In this document: positions 27,704-38,778 of the stretch, one piece after another
How the letters are laid out: every line of letters begins with the position of its first letter
Position numbering within the stretch: the first letter of the stretch is position 1
Assembly: GCA_033064195.1 (NCBI GenBank)
Contig: JARBJD010000343.1
Coordinates: forward strand, 1 to 64,000
Reading direction: 5' to 3'
Length of the DNA stretch: 64,000 bases
DNA from: Blattamonas nauphoetae
Taxonomy: Eukaryota; Preaxostyla; Oxymonadida
The notes under the pieces: generated by a model
What the model saw: the letters and a program-made list of their open reading frames with translations, nothing else
What the model was told of the DNA's origin: nothing
The model's database searches: none
Translations under genes and position numbers: made by a program

Positions 27704-27869
27704 GATCGGGCCACCATAGGACACGATAGGACAGGACAGGACAATTGTCCTCCCTCGATTTTATTGCGAAATTGTGATACAAGTATTGTGAATGCGTCAA
27801 ATACCTTCCATGTCCTATGGTTTGAGCCCGATTCAGAATTGTCCTATCGTGTCCTATGGTGGGCGGATC
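27704..27869. repeat. Foldback repeat with GTCCT-rich arms
   Basis: CCACCATAGGACACGATAGG near 27711 recurs as its reverse complement, CCTATCGTGTCCTATGGTGG, near 27843. The arms are about 29 bp and the span is 166 bp. The left arm runs into a short AGGAC tandem repeat, and a third partial copy, TGTCCTATGG, lies inside at about 27811. It looks like a tiny foldback or MITE-like element. Confidence 0.7.
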
Positions 27870-28022
27870 GACCCCGTTTGTACAATTTTCGCTATTTTTA
27901 TCAAAATATGGTGACTAAACACAATAAAAATGATTTTAAAACAGAAAATGTGCATTGTTATCTCAACTTTCTCTTCATTTTTCGTTTCAGGTTTTCACTG
28001 ACAGATGAGGCAAGGGACAAGT

Positions 28023-28688
28023 TCAATTCTTGTCATCGGTACTTTTATCCAAATTGTCCTCCTCTTTTTGGCTGTCCTGTAGGACAGGACAAGTAGGACA
28101 TGCCGACCCAAGCCAATCGGCCCGGGTTCCATTCCACTGCTGGTCCAATGACGAGTCATCCTCTTTCGAAGTGAAGGTGCGTTTTGAGCTGAATCGTGGG
28201 AGGCGCAGGTCGGATGAATCAAGTCGCAGTTCGTGGACAGTCTCGACACCCTTCTGGACGGTTGTAGCGACTGCTTTTGGGGGAAGGTTGTTTGGCGTTT
28301 GTTGCTTCTTTGGATTCGTCATCACTGTCGATGAAAATGCGGTTCCGGGGCGCTGATGATGAATATTACCTTTTGCAAGTGGCGGGAGGATCACAAGCGG
28401 AGAATGATGTGATGGACGGACATGGATGACCTGCCACGGAGTCTTTCGAAGACTAACTTTCAGGGAGGGCGAGTGAGGGAGCGACGGCGTCTGTGTGGAG
28501 AGAGACGACTGAGCTTGCTGGAGGTGCACCTGCTGTGGGGAATGTGTGGCGCGGGAAGGCCAGGGCGGACGGGTTGGTTGGTGTGAGCGGGAGGTGACTA
28601 CTTCCTTATCGAGCCCTGGTGTGCGAGTGGGATAGGAGACGGGCGGGGAGTGAGTTGTTTGGTTATGTTTGTTTCTCCGAGTTCTCAA
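28023..28688 (-). pseudogene. GC-rich coding-like fragment, basic and Ser/Pro/Thr-rich
   Basis: One long minus-strand frame has no ATG at its beginning. Composition is strongly biased (Pro, Ser, Thr, Gln, His) with an acidic tail (SQKEEDNLDKSTDDKN). The GC-rich block (28100-28640) stands out from AT-rich flanks. At its low-coordinate edge are GTCCT repeats and a motif shared, in inverse orientation, with 21600-21630. It is more likely a captured or truncated gene piece than a complete gene. No domain recognised. Confidence 0.25.
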
Positions 28689-29971
28689 TTAGATCTCCGG
28701 AGAACGAATTGATCATTGACTTTTGCGATGCGTTGAGGAGCTTGTCTATCGATGAGGCAATCGTTTGAAAAATCTGTTGTGATGATGGAGAAGAGGTGGT
28801 ATTTGGCAAATTTGGCATCGATGATCTTAAATTCTGAGATAGAAGATATGATTCAATTAAGTACCCATTATTTGAAAAAGAGTCACAAACATTTTAAATC
28901 AAGTTCAGATAACCTAATTACTACAACTGGTTTTTAATACACCACATTTTGACTCCCTACCGAGTTGAGACAACTATTCATTTTATTTTTGAATAAAGAC
29001 GGGTTTATATTTAAAAACGGGTTTGTGGAGGGTCTATGAATCCGAATGAATCTGTCTCCACATCATCCCGTGCTGCACTCAGCTTGGACTTTTTCGTTTT
29101 TGACCTATCTGCATCATTTCAAAAGAGATTTTGCTCTTATTTTGATGTTGATGCACGTGACAGACAAGGCACACGATCTCTCGATTTTCGAGCTTTTTTC
29201 CTCGTTCGAGAACTCTAATTCATCATTTCTTCCCCTTAACACACCAGTATTCGTTTTCTTCAACTTTTCTGTCACTCTTGTGCTTCTCAAGCACTCTCAA
29301 GTGCCACATTTGAATCATGAGAATTGAACAATCGAACTCTGACCTATTGTCGCTCCACCATGCCAAATAACCTTTTCACACTGTTCAATCCAATTCAACA
29401 ATACATAAATCACTTCATTTCACCACCATTCCTGAGACACACATCGTAATCGAAGTCGCTTCATTATTCTTCTCTGGACAGGCCAGCTTCATCTGAGAAG
29501 TAATGAGAACGAACGATTCTTCAACAGAGTATACATGCAAGTCTGTCGCGTCAATCACATCTTATCACTAAGTTTATTTCATTGGAATCACAACCTCGAA
29601 TGAAAGAACCGCTGTCCGGAAGAAAACTCCAGTGATTTCTGACTTCAAATCGTCTTTAATGGAGATTATCAGGATTTTGGAAAAGATTCATCCTTTTTTG
29701 TCCACTGATTGTTCACATTTTGATGATTATTCTCCTTGTTCTGTTTTCGGATTGTGGTCGAGTGGCGTGGTTCTGATGATCACCATAAATCCCAATATAC
29801 ATCTATTATGTGCTTCATTCCCCATTTTTGGACAGTATCGCACATACAGTGTTGTATCGCACCAAAATGAAGGAGATGGCTTCATGAAAGCAATTCGATT
29901 TGTGGGTTGATATTTGATCAAACCTTATTTCGAACTTAATCGTTATTACCAGGCCACTATAGCAGATTTTC
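28689..29971. other. AT-rich intergenic sequence
   Basis: No supported gene. Near 28985-29036 there is a ~50-bp stretch (CCTCCACAAACCCGT on the minus strand, then TATAAACCCGT) resembling the 3' end of the gene at 17923-19704, in inverse orientation. Confidence 0.4.
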
Positions 29972-30520
29972 ATGGCTATATTGGCTTCTTCATTCATCGC
30001 CTTGTGCAGCCACATTTGCACTGATCTCCCAACAGTCTATATGCAACACTCATTTGGATGCCCGGTTACGAATGCTCTCCTACATGAGAAACAGCACAAA
30101 TATCCAAGTTACTACACTCCAGCCCGTATGAATTACTTCCGGACACACGTTGGAAAAGGATTTTGGGGATTTGATGCTCCGGGTTTGATCAAAGGAGTGT
30201 TGTGGGGATGGACTGAGGACATATCAAAACCGAACGGCGGTGCTGTGGTGGGTTCCAACAATGTCCCCGATGTTGGAGCCGATTCCTTATTTAGCAGATG
30301 CACAGATATTTCGTCAGATTGGACCAACTTACTTCCAGGTGAGGCAGTGTGGAACAAAGGACACATTGGAGTGTACCTCGGAGAGAAGAAGGTTGCAGAA
30401 TGTAGTGCTTCATGGAAGAATAAGTGCCAAATCTCAACAATCTCCAACCTTGGCGCCTTGGCCGGGTTCAACACTCGCGCGTGGACAAAACACGGCCAAC
30501 TTCCTTCTGTAACTTACTGA
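29972..30520 (+). CDS. Secreted NlpC/P60-like protein lacking the catalytic cysteine
   Basis: This 182-aa protein has an N-terminal hydrophobic signal (MAILASSFIALCSHIC) and an NlpC/P60 (CHAP-like) fold. The landmarks are GFDAPGLIKGVLWGW, then VGSNNVPDVGADSLF, then LPGEAVWNKGHIGVYLG and VAECSASWKNKCQI. In the family the first motif is normally F-D-C-x-G-L-I, with Cys as nucleophile, followed by the His of GHIG and a third polar residue. Here His and the polar residue are kept but Cys is Ala, in a single uninterrupted frame without introns. Family members cleave bacterial peptidoglycan. This one probably binds rather than cuts, or is inactive. The relatives I know with this GLIKGxLWG...GHIGVYxG pattern are bacterial/phage-type, so lateral acquisition is likely. 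Its neighbour 370 bp on is a saposin-like gene. Confidence 0.75.
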   Translation: MAILASSFIALCSHICTDLPTVYMQHSFGCPVTNALLHEKQHKYPSYYTPARMNYFRTHVGKGFWGFDAPGLIKGVLWGWTEDISKPNGGAVVGSNNVPDVGADSLFSRCTDISSDWTNLLPGEAVWNKGHIGVYLGEKKVAECSASWKNKCQISTISNLGALAGFNTRAWTKHGQLPSVTY

Positions 30521-30888
30521 TATACTTCTCTGAGGTTGTGTCATACTACCGTCCTTTTCCGTTCTCATTCCTTATTGCATTACTTTTTCCTCTCTCAACA
30601 GGAATTGATCGCCAAGACGCCTTATCCCACTGCAAATCACTTCTCTATCCAGTTTTCTCAATCTCAACTTTCTTTGATATGTTCTTTCCCGATCCATTTC
30701 TCGATAATGAGCTGGTTTGACGTCTTTGATGCCCATAATCAATCAATGGAATAGCTTGACGCTGGAATTCTTCCGACTCATGAGGATATTATCAGAAAAA
30801 ATGGAATCTCACAAATGAGAGTAGTGTGGGTGTGGGATGTTATAATCTCGAAATAGTTGGATTGATAGTGAGATCAATTTAGCACATC
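30521..30888. other. Convergent intergenic spacer
   Basis: This spacer lies between the ends of the NlpC-like (+) and saposin-like (-) genes. No gene or repeat seen. Confidence 0.4.
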
Positions 30889-31379
30889 TTAATCTTTTTG
30901 CAGACCTTGGATGGGTCGAGGAGCTTGACCAACTCACGGAGGGCCACTTCGATGACTTTCTCACCGATATCGGCGCCTGGACAGATTGAAGAGAGAACAA
31001 AAAATTGGTGAGTTCGTTAACGGATAAAGAGATAGTAAAACACTAAAAAAACAAGTCCTCCTGACAAAGATAAATGTGTCGATGTTTGTTTTGATATTCG
31101 GTTTACATACAGGCATCCTTGAGGAGTTCTGGAACCTTGGTGCAGGCCTTGTTGCGGATGAAGTCCTTCAGGTATTTTCCACCATAAGTTTGGACAAAGT
31201 TCTCAGAGGCTGTGACAAGATCCACGCAGATCTCGCACTTGGTGGCAGAGTCGAGCTCTTCGAGGGTGTATGGGTACTCCTCGTCGAGAGCGTACTCATC
31301 GAAGTCATAGTCATAGTCGAAATCCTCGTTCCACGAGAAGGCGCTGTTAATCAAAGCGAGAGCAAGAACAGAGAACATT
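30889..31379 (-). CDS. Secreted saposin-B (amoebapore-like) protein, two exons
   Basis: Exon 1 is 31111-31379 and exon 2 is 30889-30976. The 134-nt intron (GTATGT...TGTCCAG) splits a Cys codon in phase 1. The 118-aa product starts MFSVLALALINSAFSW (signal peptide), continues with an acidic Asp/Tyr/Glu-rich propeptide-like stretch, then one SapB domain. Its six cysteines are in the canonical order: CEIC, KAC, DAC, KVC and a terminal MC. SapB proteins of this size are membrane-active, and in amoebae and other phagotrophs they permeabilise engulfed bacteria. The same role here is inference. An upstream non-ATG extension of the frame is disregarded because the signal peptide begins at this ATG. 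Confidence 0.85.
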
Positions 31380-33061
31380 TTCCGAGTTAAAAAACGAGAG
31401 GCGAAAGGGGATTTTTTCAACCCCTTATTTTGGTCATCACTCAATTCCATCTTCTCATGAGCTTGCGTCTATGTATCTCTCCAATGGTGACTTAATCATT
31501 TCATTGCATTCTGAATCAATTGTTGGATTGAACGACAGTACAACCATGATCCTTTAAACTCAAGTGGAGCAAGCTCAACATATATCGATCTATCCTTTTG
31601 TTCACCGAGCTCATACAATCAGATTGTTTGACTATGCCTCTTTCAAATCTGTTTTACTGCATTTCAACCAATATTGATGACGAAATTGTCGACTCAACTA
31701 ATCCATTCTTTCTCCTTGTATATGGCATGATCTATCTCCGAACAACAGTACAGTCGATAATATACTTGATTAAACCTTTATTCCACTTTTGAACTTCATA
31801 CTCCACAATTCCACTGATCACTTTCTGTGATGACAACGCGAATCTGTCAAATCTCTTGATAGCCAAAAATGAAGTGCCATGTTCTTGTCAATCATCGTAA
31901 AATCTCATTTACGTGATGATTACATTGGATTAATCAGTTTTATTTCAGTATATATTGCTCTAGAACAGTCATCCTCAAGAACGTGCTCAGTGTGTTAGGC
32001 AACAATTCATGGATTTGCAACACTAAATTCTCGATATATATATTCATTGAAACCAGAAACGTTCCTTTTTCCGATTCAGAATTCAGTTTATGTTTCAATC
32101 CAAACGTCATTCAAAACTCAAAATCCAAATCGTCGCCAGAAATTTTCCCACACTTGACCTTCTCGGAGTATACTGAAAATCTTCAAAAATGATGGTTTTC
32201 ACAATTTTGGGAAAACTCCACGACCCAGTTTCAAATTATTTCGGTGTGCAGATACTTTTTTGTACTCTTTCGATTTCTCTTGATTTCGGATTTTGTACTT
32301 TAAAAATCTCCCATCTCCAGAAATTTATCTGTATATTCCTGGAAAAGATTGTTTGAACTGGATATTTGCCCTATAGATTGAGAACCAGTCGTCCAAAACA
32401 AACAAGTGATTCGATGAAATCACACAGAAGAAAAATTCGAGATTCATCGATGCTTTTCTCTGGAGAAATATCTGAAACGATGAAATGATATCGTGAACAT
32501 CACTCTGGCCCACTTTTCCACCAAGGTTGTTCGTTTGTTTTAAAACTCCTGACACAGTCGAGTTATTGAAAACAGATATAATATTAGTGCAAATCGCATA
32601 ATATAACTCAAATCGAACGAAATAATGGGGGAAAATCTCAACAGACGATGGTAAGATCCGACGAATCGGGGCCCGTACAGCGGAAAATGTAAAACTGCAA
32701 GGACGAGATGAGATGGCACTGAAGTTCAAACATGGTTTATTCTCTTCTTTGGGGAGTATGCTAGTGTTCTTTTAGACGCTCACAACCAAAACGGCTTTAT
32801 TGGTTTGTTTGTGAGACAATTGTCCACTTGGGGGATTGATCGGATCTCAATTATTAAGACAAGTTTCACTTGCCTAATTGGAATTTCACGAACAAATTTG
32901 GAGACAAAACAGAGAAATGTGGAATCATTATTAAAATGGAACGATGAACGGAGAAAAGAGTGAAAAGTGAATTGTGACAATCCACAGCGGCCCGGCTCTT
33001 TCGAATTGATTGAAAATCAGAAACCGACAAATGTGAATCGGTATCTTAATCACAAATCTCG
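31380..33061. other. AT-rich intergenic sequence
   Basis: About 1.7 kb without a supported gene. The longest frame (32325-32729 on -) has no recognisable features or flanking splice sites. Confidence 0.4.
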
Positions 33062-33425
33062 TCATGTTTTTCTTCTTCCTTCAAGTTTAAGAGTGAGAGA
33101 TTGTTGCATTCTTGCTCGAGTTGCACATCTTGCTTTAACAATGGAGTATGAGCATTTTCCGACTGAGACATCTCAGAAAAGGTCTGGTTGGGTCAGAAAT
33201 CAGAGTTGGAATAACAATGGATGAAAGGAAGGAGACATTCATTGCTTTCAAAGACTCACAGAAATCACTTCCATTTCGCATGCGGTGATCCTCCAAATTT
33301 TCGTATCCGACCGAATTTCTGCATTCAACAGAATACATCTTGATATTTGTCTGTGAATACACAATTTCAGCGAAAGTGGACTGAATGAGAGAAAGCAGGG
33401 CAAGAGAACGGCGAGATATCATCAT
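33062..33425 (-). CDS. Small secreted protein candidate, two exons
   Basis: Exon 1 is 33260-33425 and exon 2 is 33062-33162. The 97-nt intron is GTGAGT...TCTCAG, phase 1. The frame joins cleanly to give 88 aa. The start MMISRRSLALLSLIQSTFA looks like a signal peptide. The mature part has three cysteines and a basic C-terminus (LKLEGRRKT). No family recognised. With so short a frame, the splice-consistent extension is the main support. Confidence 0.4.
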
Positions 33426-34089
33426 ACAGTCTGAAATAGTTGAGTAAAATGGAGGACACACAGTATATTTGTGGAGATTTGCATGGTTTCATCGAAGTGC
33501 AATTTGACAAATGGTTTCGGAAAGAGTCGTTTTCACTGAAGATTGACTGCTATACTTGTATTTGGGAGAGTGTTGTCAAAAATGTCGGAAGATTTAGAGA
33601 CTGTACAAAAGAAAGCTGAACAAAAATACAATATACACCGTTGATGTGCAGAAAAGTTTCATCTGTCGTATCAAGTTGAAATATTTTTTAGATGTGATCA
33701 GAAACGTATTTTGAAGTACGAAATGACAAATGATGCATGCGGTGATAATGACAGTCGGATGGGCTCGATGGATGGAGAAAGAGAAGACGATCATCCCATG
33801 TTGTTTGTTTTTCTCGACACTTCGCCACGATTGTTACTCTGCGTCTATTTTAGGAAAACTACAGATGAATCCAAAGTGGATAATGAATCAGATTTGAGAT
33901 AATTATTCTTCCGTCAGACTTGCAGTTTTGCATCTTCCGCTGTACTTTCCGCCTCATTCCCTGCCCGTCGAAGCGAGAGTTCAGGCTCTTATCGGCACAA
34001 TTACATAGAGATGTGCGTGGGTGATACCATCAGAGAGTTCGAAGCGTGATAAATAGATAACAGATGCGGTTTATTTGATAGAGTTGCGG
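33426..34089. other. Intergenic sequence
   Basis: No supported gene, RNA or repeat. Confidence 0.4.
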
Positions 34090-36152
34090 TCATTGATCCT
34101 TCCACGGAGCCAGGTCCCAAACTTCCAAATTTTTGATTTCCCATTCTTCAGTTCCACCGAGTTTTGGGCAATTGTATGTTTCGCTTTCAGAACCTCGCCC
34201 TTTGTTTAGGTCTTTATCGATCAGTATCGCAGCTGCATTCCCTCCACCAACCATCAACTTCTGCCCATCAAAATAAACATATAGCCGGTTTTTTCCTCCG
34301 GCGTTATGGACAAAGACCTTATTTGGCTTGAATGGCTTGACTTGGAACACGAATGCAGTGGCGTTGCCGACGAACGAGGTTGTGGGTCTGAGTGGGATGG
34401 GAGCATAGTAACCAAAACAATATCCGAGATTTGTGTGGATGATGGTTAGAGTAGGGTTGAGTGTTGATTTGTAGGCTTTTTCGAGCATGATGAAAGAGAT
34501 CCCATCGAAGTTGGATGAGAAAATGCGAACGAGGGAGTTGAATCTGACAGATGATGGGAAAGCTAATGAAAGCTGTAAAAAGTGGATTTCTTGGAGAATT
34601 TGAGAAGGTTTGGAGTCCGGATGGAACAGTGGGGACGATCTTAAGGCCATGACCACCTGTTTCAATTCATCGATGTCCACAGGATTATCCAAGCTTGACT
34701 GAAGAAGCATTCGCACCTCTTTTTCCTTTTCGAGCTGTGCATTGACTTGATCAAAGAGGGCTTTCTCATCAACGGACACTGCAACCTTCCTATCTCGATG
34801 TGGGAGACCTTCTGCATCAAGATATATATCTTTTTGTTCCTGACGGCGTGTGGTGAATAGATTAGGCCGATGGCGAGGGAGAGACTTCGAACGTGAAAGA
34901 GATTTCTTCTGTTCTGGTTTGGATCGGTTATTCATGCCAGAGCGTTCGGGGATAGGGAGAGGATTCAACCCAATTCCGTATTTATTGATCCAGGTTTTAA
35001 CTACCTTCTTTTGGAAATTCTTTGCCAAATTGCCAGTGATGAGGGGCAGTTCAATATGTGATTGTGAGAGAATCATTCTTTTTCCACCTTGTGGAGAATG
35101 TGTGGGCATCGAAATTACAAGACCAGTATCTTTGTCTAAATGTTGTTCATATCGAGGAGGCTGTGATCTTGTAAGAGACTTTGGATGCGGGTTGGAAGAT
35201 CCGTACGAAGTTCTCAACGAAATTGGAGTGTCGTTTGTTTTTGGGAGTAAATCAGTCGTTTCATCGGATTCAATAGGCAAAGGAGGTGACGAAGCAGCAA
35301 ATGAAACACAAGATGGTCGGTTAGTTGTAACGAAAATAGAATCATGAAAAACTGGGGGTGCGGGTTCAGCAGGTTTCCGATAAGGAATCAAGGAAGAAGT
35401 TCCAGAATCAGCTTCAAATGGTCCAAACGGAAGATGAGTAAATGTCGCAGTTGAAGACGATTCTGTTTTGTGAACTTCGGGCGAAGCTGCGTGAAGATCA
35501 ACAGGTACATCGAATAATTCACCAATGGAATGATGGAAATTATCGTATGTCGCTTTAACAGTCAGAGATGAACCAGATGTGAATGTTTCTGTGTTGTCTG
35601 CAAGAGAGGAGAAGACCATGACATTTGTCTGCATAAGTGAGTCATCAGTCGTCAATGAGTTGTCAAACATCGTGCTTGGTGATCGAGCTAGATGTTTCTT
35701 TTTTCCTTTCTTCGGAAGTGAGGTAAATCCCACAATCGATGCCTTGATCCCATCGAATGAGTTTTCTGATGGTTGTGTATGCGCTGATATGCTATCTGCG
35801 GATGGGGAACTTGGGTAAGTTGAAGGCAGTGGGATGGGTTCGAGTGAGTTGAGTGTAACTTGTGATGGTGGCCTCGGAAAATGGTCGGTTCGTGGAGAAT
35901 TAGCGTGAACAGTAGAAGGTGGATAAGATTGTGGTTCATTGGATGAAGGTGAGACAGTCAAATCTGAAAAAACCTGATTGGGAACTTAAGAAATGATTTT
36001 ATGAATTTGTAGAGAGAAGAGTCGATAAGGACGAAGGAACACAAACTTACTGGTGGATGGATAGAATCGGTTGGATTTTCAGATTCCAATCTCGCTGAGT
36101 TCGAACAGGATGAATCCTGATCTGAAATGGACAAATCTTGAATGGACGTCAT
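34090..36152 (-). CDS. TLDc-domain protein, two exons
   Basis: Exon 1 is 36051-36152 (start MTSIQDLSISDQDSS). A 77-nt intron (GTAAGT...CAATCAG, phase 0) leads to exon 2, 34090-35973. The long N-terminal two thirds is Ser/Pro/Thr-rich and probably disordered, with basic patches (KKGKKKHLARSPS). The C-terminal ~190 residues form a TLDc domain: SLVRIFSSNFDGISFIML, LGYCFGYYAPIPL, SFVGNATAFVFQ, a KLMVGGGNAAAILIDKDL block with the glycine-rich signature, and the closing IKNLEVWDLAPW. TLDc proteins act in oxidative-stress protection and can bind the V-ATPase. That role is from the family, not visible here. The gene is divergent from the RRM gene, with only 60 bp between the two ATGs. Confidence 0.85.
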
Positions 36153-36212
36153 TTCTGAGATCAGCACCTTAGTTTTTTTCTCGAAAATTACGTTCCGTGA
36201 ACAGTTGTGTGG
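36153..36212. promoter_or_regulatory. 60-bp bidirectional intergenic region
   Basis: This lies between the two divergent start codons. It is AT-rich at its centre (a run of T followed by TCGAAAATTACG). Both promoters must fit here or overlap the first exons. No named element is recognised. Confidence 0.5.
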
Positions 36213-37570
36213 ATGGCATCACACCCAGTGAAAATCCCGGATATTGAAGAATGTATGATCCTCATATCTACTTCATCGTTTTCAGTCGACGATGAAGGTA
36301 AATACAGCCTCTTCTTTCCTCACCGTTCCTCACAGCTGGTATATGCATCAAGGACATCCCCACGTCCGTCAAAGAGCTGGATATCCGTACTTATCTCCAA
36401 ACATTTGGGGGAGTTATCCGGAAATTCCATCTTATCCGAAATAAAAAATCGAAACGAGTTGAGTCCTGTCTTGTGTTCTTTGACTCACCTGAAACTGTCC
36501 GACGAATTGTCTCAGCGACACCATTCCATGTCTCCTCTATTCATTTCTAACCATTTTAGATCATCTCGCACTGTTTCGTTCGAATCAATCAAGCCGATCG
36601 CACCAAAACGATCCTTATCCGTGTTCCAGTGACAATCCCACCGGAAGAAGAATCAGAAATTATGAGCCTTCTCAAACGATCCCAGAACAATGAAGATATT
36701 GTCTCGATTGACCACACTTTCGAAACGCGCACAAAGGAATGGCTTGCATGTTACAAAACTCGTCGAGATTCAGTGATTGCCAGGAAAAAGATCGCACAAT
36801 ATCGTCACAGACATGGTAGGCGATTGTGGGAGATTCTTTATCCGAATATCGGTTGCTTTAACAATGTTCTGCATATCCAGTTCAACCCACCGTCCATTCA
36901 GAAACGACCCATAACTCTCCAGAATCTTACAGCATTCTATTATTCAATTTTGGGGTTTTTCAGTCGCTATGAATGCTCAGAAGTTGAAATCCATGTCCAC
37001 CGAACAGAATTCAAAGGATACGGAAGAATCTTGTTCAAAGAGTCGCTCAATGGAGGAAGACTGGCCGATCATTGCTTGTCAGAGGTGAACAAACTCATCC
37101 CACAAGTAACTTTTCCAATTACTGTTGGTGAGGGTCCAACTCAACTTACTTTGAATCTATCGTTCACTCTGTCGATAAACAAGCCACGCATTACTCCTCA
37201 GCCGCCCACAAACCGGTCAATACTTCCTTTACCCCCAATCAAAGCGACGGATCACATGAGACCACAACCTGCAGTTTCATTCGCAATTCCTCAGCCAGTC
37301 CCACAGATTTCACAGAGCACGCCGATTCGTTCATCTCAACGTCACCAGTCGCATCATCGACGTGCAAAATCGATGCCTGATCTCACCCATGGGCCAGAAC
37401 AAGAATCTGAAAATGAGATCGATAAAGAAGACGATCAAGACAGTGGATTTTCCGAATCGATCCACGAATCCATTCTTGATGACGGTTCCACTCCGGAAAA
37501 GTCCAGTTTTGTCTACACATCTGATGACTCGCCTCCCAAAGACGCTTCCTCGTCTGACACAATCCTGTAG
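36213..37570 (+). CDS. RNA-binding protein with RRM, three exons
   Basis: Exons are 36213-36297, 36336-36529 and 36560-37570. Intron 1 is 38 nt (GTAAAT...CTCACAG). Intron 2 is 30 nt (GTCTCC...TTTTAG, with a TTCTAAC branch-like motif). Phases match at both. The 429-aa product has an RRM right after intron 1: GICIKDIPTSVKELDIRTYL (RNP2-like ICIKDI), then RVESCLVFFDSPETVRRIVS in the RNP1 region, and the beta4 strand spans intron 2. A second RRM-like unit follows (LHIQFNPPSIQKRP, YGRILFKESLNGGRLA), then a Pro/Gln-rich linker and an acidic Ser-rich tail (DSGFSESIHESILDDG). It is probably an mRNA-binding or splicing factor. No orthologue can be named. Confidence 0.7.
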
Positions 37571-37851
37571 TCCATCCCGGACCCATATCCTCCTTTCCAT
37601 CCGACCATTTCCGTTTGGCGTTTCGCCATGCTATGAGCGTTGGAATCTTGTAAGATTTCGACAGAATTCTTCCTCACATGTTTCTCCGTTATTTTCTCGT
37701 TCCTTTGTTACTCAGTCACCTTTGTGAGGTAAGAATTCTCTCCATGACTTTTCTGTTCCTCCAACATTGTTTCCTAAAAGAATTCGGAATGTAACAGGTG
37801 AGAACTTTTCTTAATTTCTGAATAAGGGGCTACATTTTATCCGAAAGAACC

Positions 37852-38778
37852 ATGTCCAAACAATATGATGATGCAACCCTCCGCAAAAAGTATAAGAAGA
37901 TATCGAAGGATGGAGTAGTTACACAGAAGGAAATCAAGAAAGTCATAACCAAAGCCGGCAAACAGATCACCGACGCCGATGCAACGAAACTTCTCAATAT
38001 GATTGCGGGACCGGGCAGAAAAATGACTGAACAGTCTTTTGTTCAACACATGTCAGGATATCTCCGACAAGGACCTGCATACTTGCCTGGTCCTCCTCCA
38101 CCAACTCCAGGATATGGAGGTCAGCCTGCCCCAGCATATGGAACACCAGCACCCCCAGTTCAGCAAATGCAACTACAATTGAACAGCTTTTATGCTTCTG
38201 CTTGCAGTGATGGAATGATCGACACAAACGAGATTATCTCAGCATGTCGTCTCTTCGGCGTAAATTGTGATGTTCCAACCGCCCAAGGTCTTCTTGGATT
38301 TATTGCCGGTCCTGACCGTCGCATTACTCAAGAAAAATTCGTCAATGGCATTATCCAACATGTTCAAAGATTTGCCCCACCCCCACAATATCCTCCTCAA
38401 GGTTACCCACCACAAGGTTATCCACCTCAGCCAGGCTACCCCCCTCAGCCAGGGTATGCTCCTCAACCGGGATTTCAACAACCTCCGCCTGGATATCCTC
38501 AACAACCGTTCTATCCTCCGCCTCCTCAAGGGCAACCGCAGGGGTATGGAGTTCGTCCTGATATTGCTAATCAATTGAACGGGTATTATATGCATGCTGC
38601 CGCTGATGGAAGAGTGGACACGGGAGAAGTCATCGGTGCTTTACAGATCTTCCAGCTTCCATGTGATCCAAATCTCGCAACGCAACTTCTCCAACAAGTT
38701 GCTGCACCTGAAGGCCGTATTACTCAAGAGAAATTTGTGAATGTGATCGGCCAACATGTGATGCGTTGCGGACGTTAG
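37852..38778 (+). CDS. Triple EF-hand-like repeat protein with Pro/Gln/Tyr linkers
   Basis: This is a single-exon, 308-aa product. It has three homologous modules of about 65 residues, at roughly 8-70, 105-172 and 238-306. Each follows the pattern [S/A]-x-DG-x-[VI]-x-x-x-E-[VI] ... A-x-x-L-L-x-x-[IV]-A-x-P-x-R-[KI]-T-[QE] ... FV. The loops (SKDGVVTQKE, CSDGMIDTNE, AADGRVDTGE) resemble EF-hand calcium loops but keep few of the acidic ligands. Between modules lie low-complexity linkers, the second rich in YPPQGYPPQPG repeats like those of ALG-2/sorcin-type penta-EF-hand proteins. A calcium- or membrane-associated adaptor is the likely role. It lies 281 bp downstream of the RRM gene on the same strand. 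Confidence 0.7.
   Translation: MSKQYDDATLRKKYKKISKDGVVTQKEIKKVITKAGKQITDADATKLLNMIAGPGRKMTEQSFVQHMSGYLRQGPAYLPGPPPPTPGYGGQPAPAYGTPAPPVQQMQLQLNSFYASACSDGMIDTNEIISACRLFGVNCDVPTAQGLLGFIAGPDRRITQEKFVNGIIQHVQRFAPPPQYPPQGYPPQGYPPQPGYPPQPGYAPQPGFQQPPPGYPQQPFYPPPPQGQPQGYGVRPDIANQLNGYYMHAAADGRVDTGEVIGALQIFQLPCDPNLATQLLQQVAAPEGRITQEKFVNVIGQHVMRCGR

Noticed and set aside
38391-38560. Tandem repeat near 38400 as a non-coding minisatellite
   Set aside because: It encodes the YPPQGYPPQPG linker of an open gene, so it is protein low complexity.
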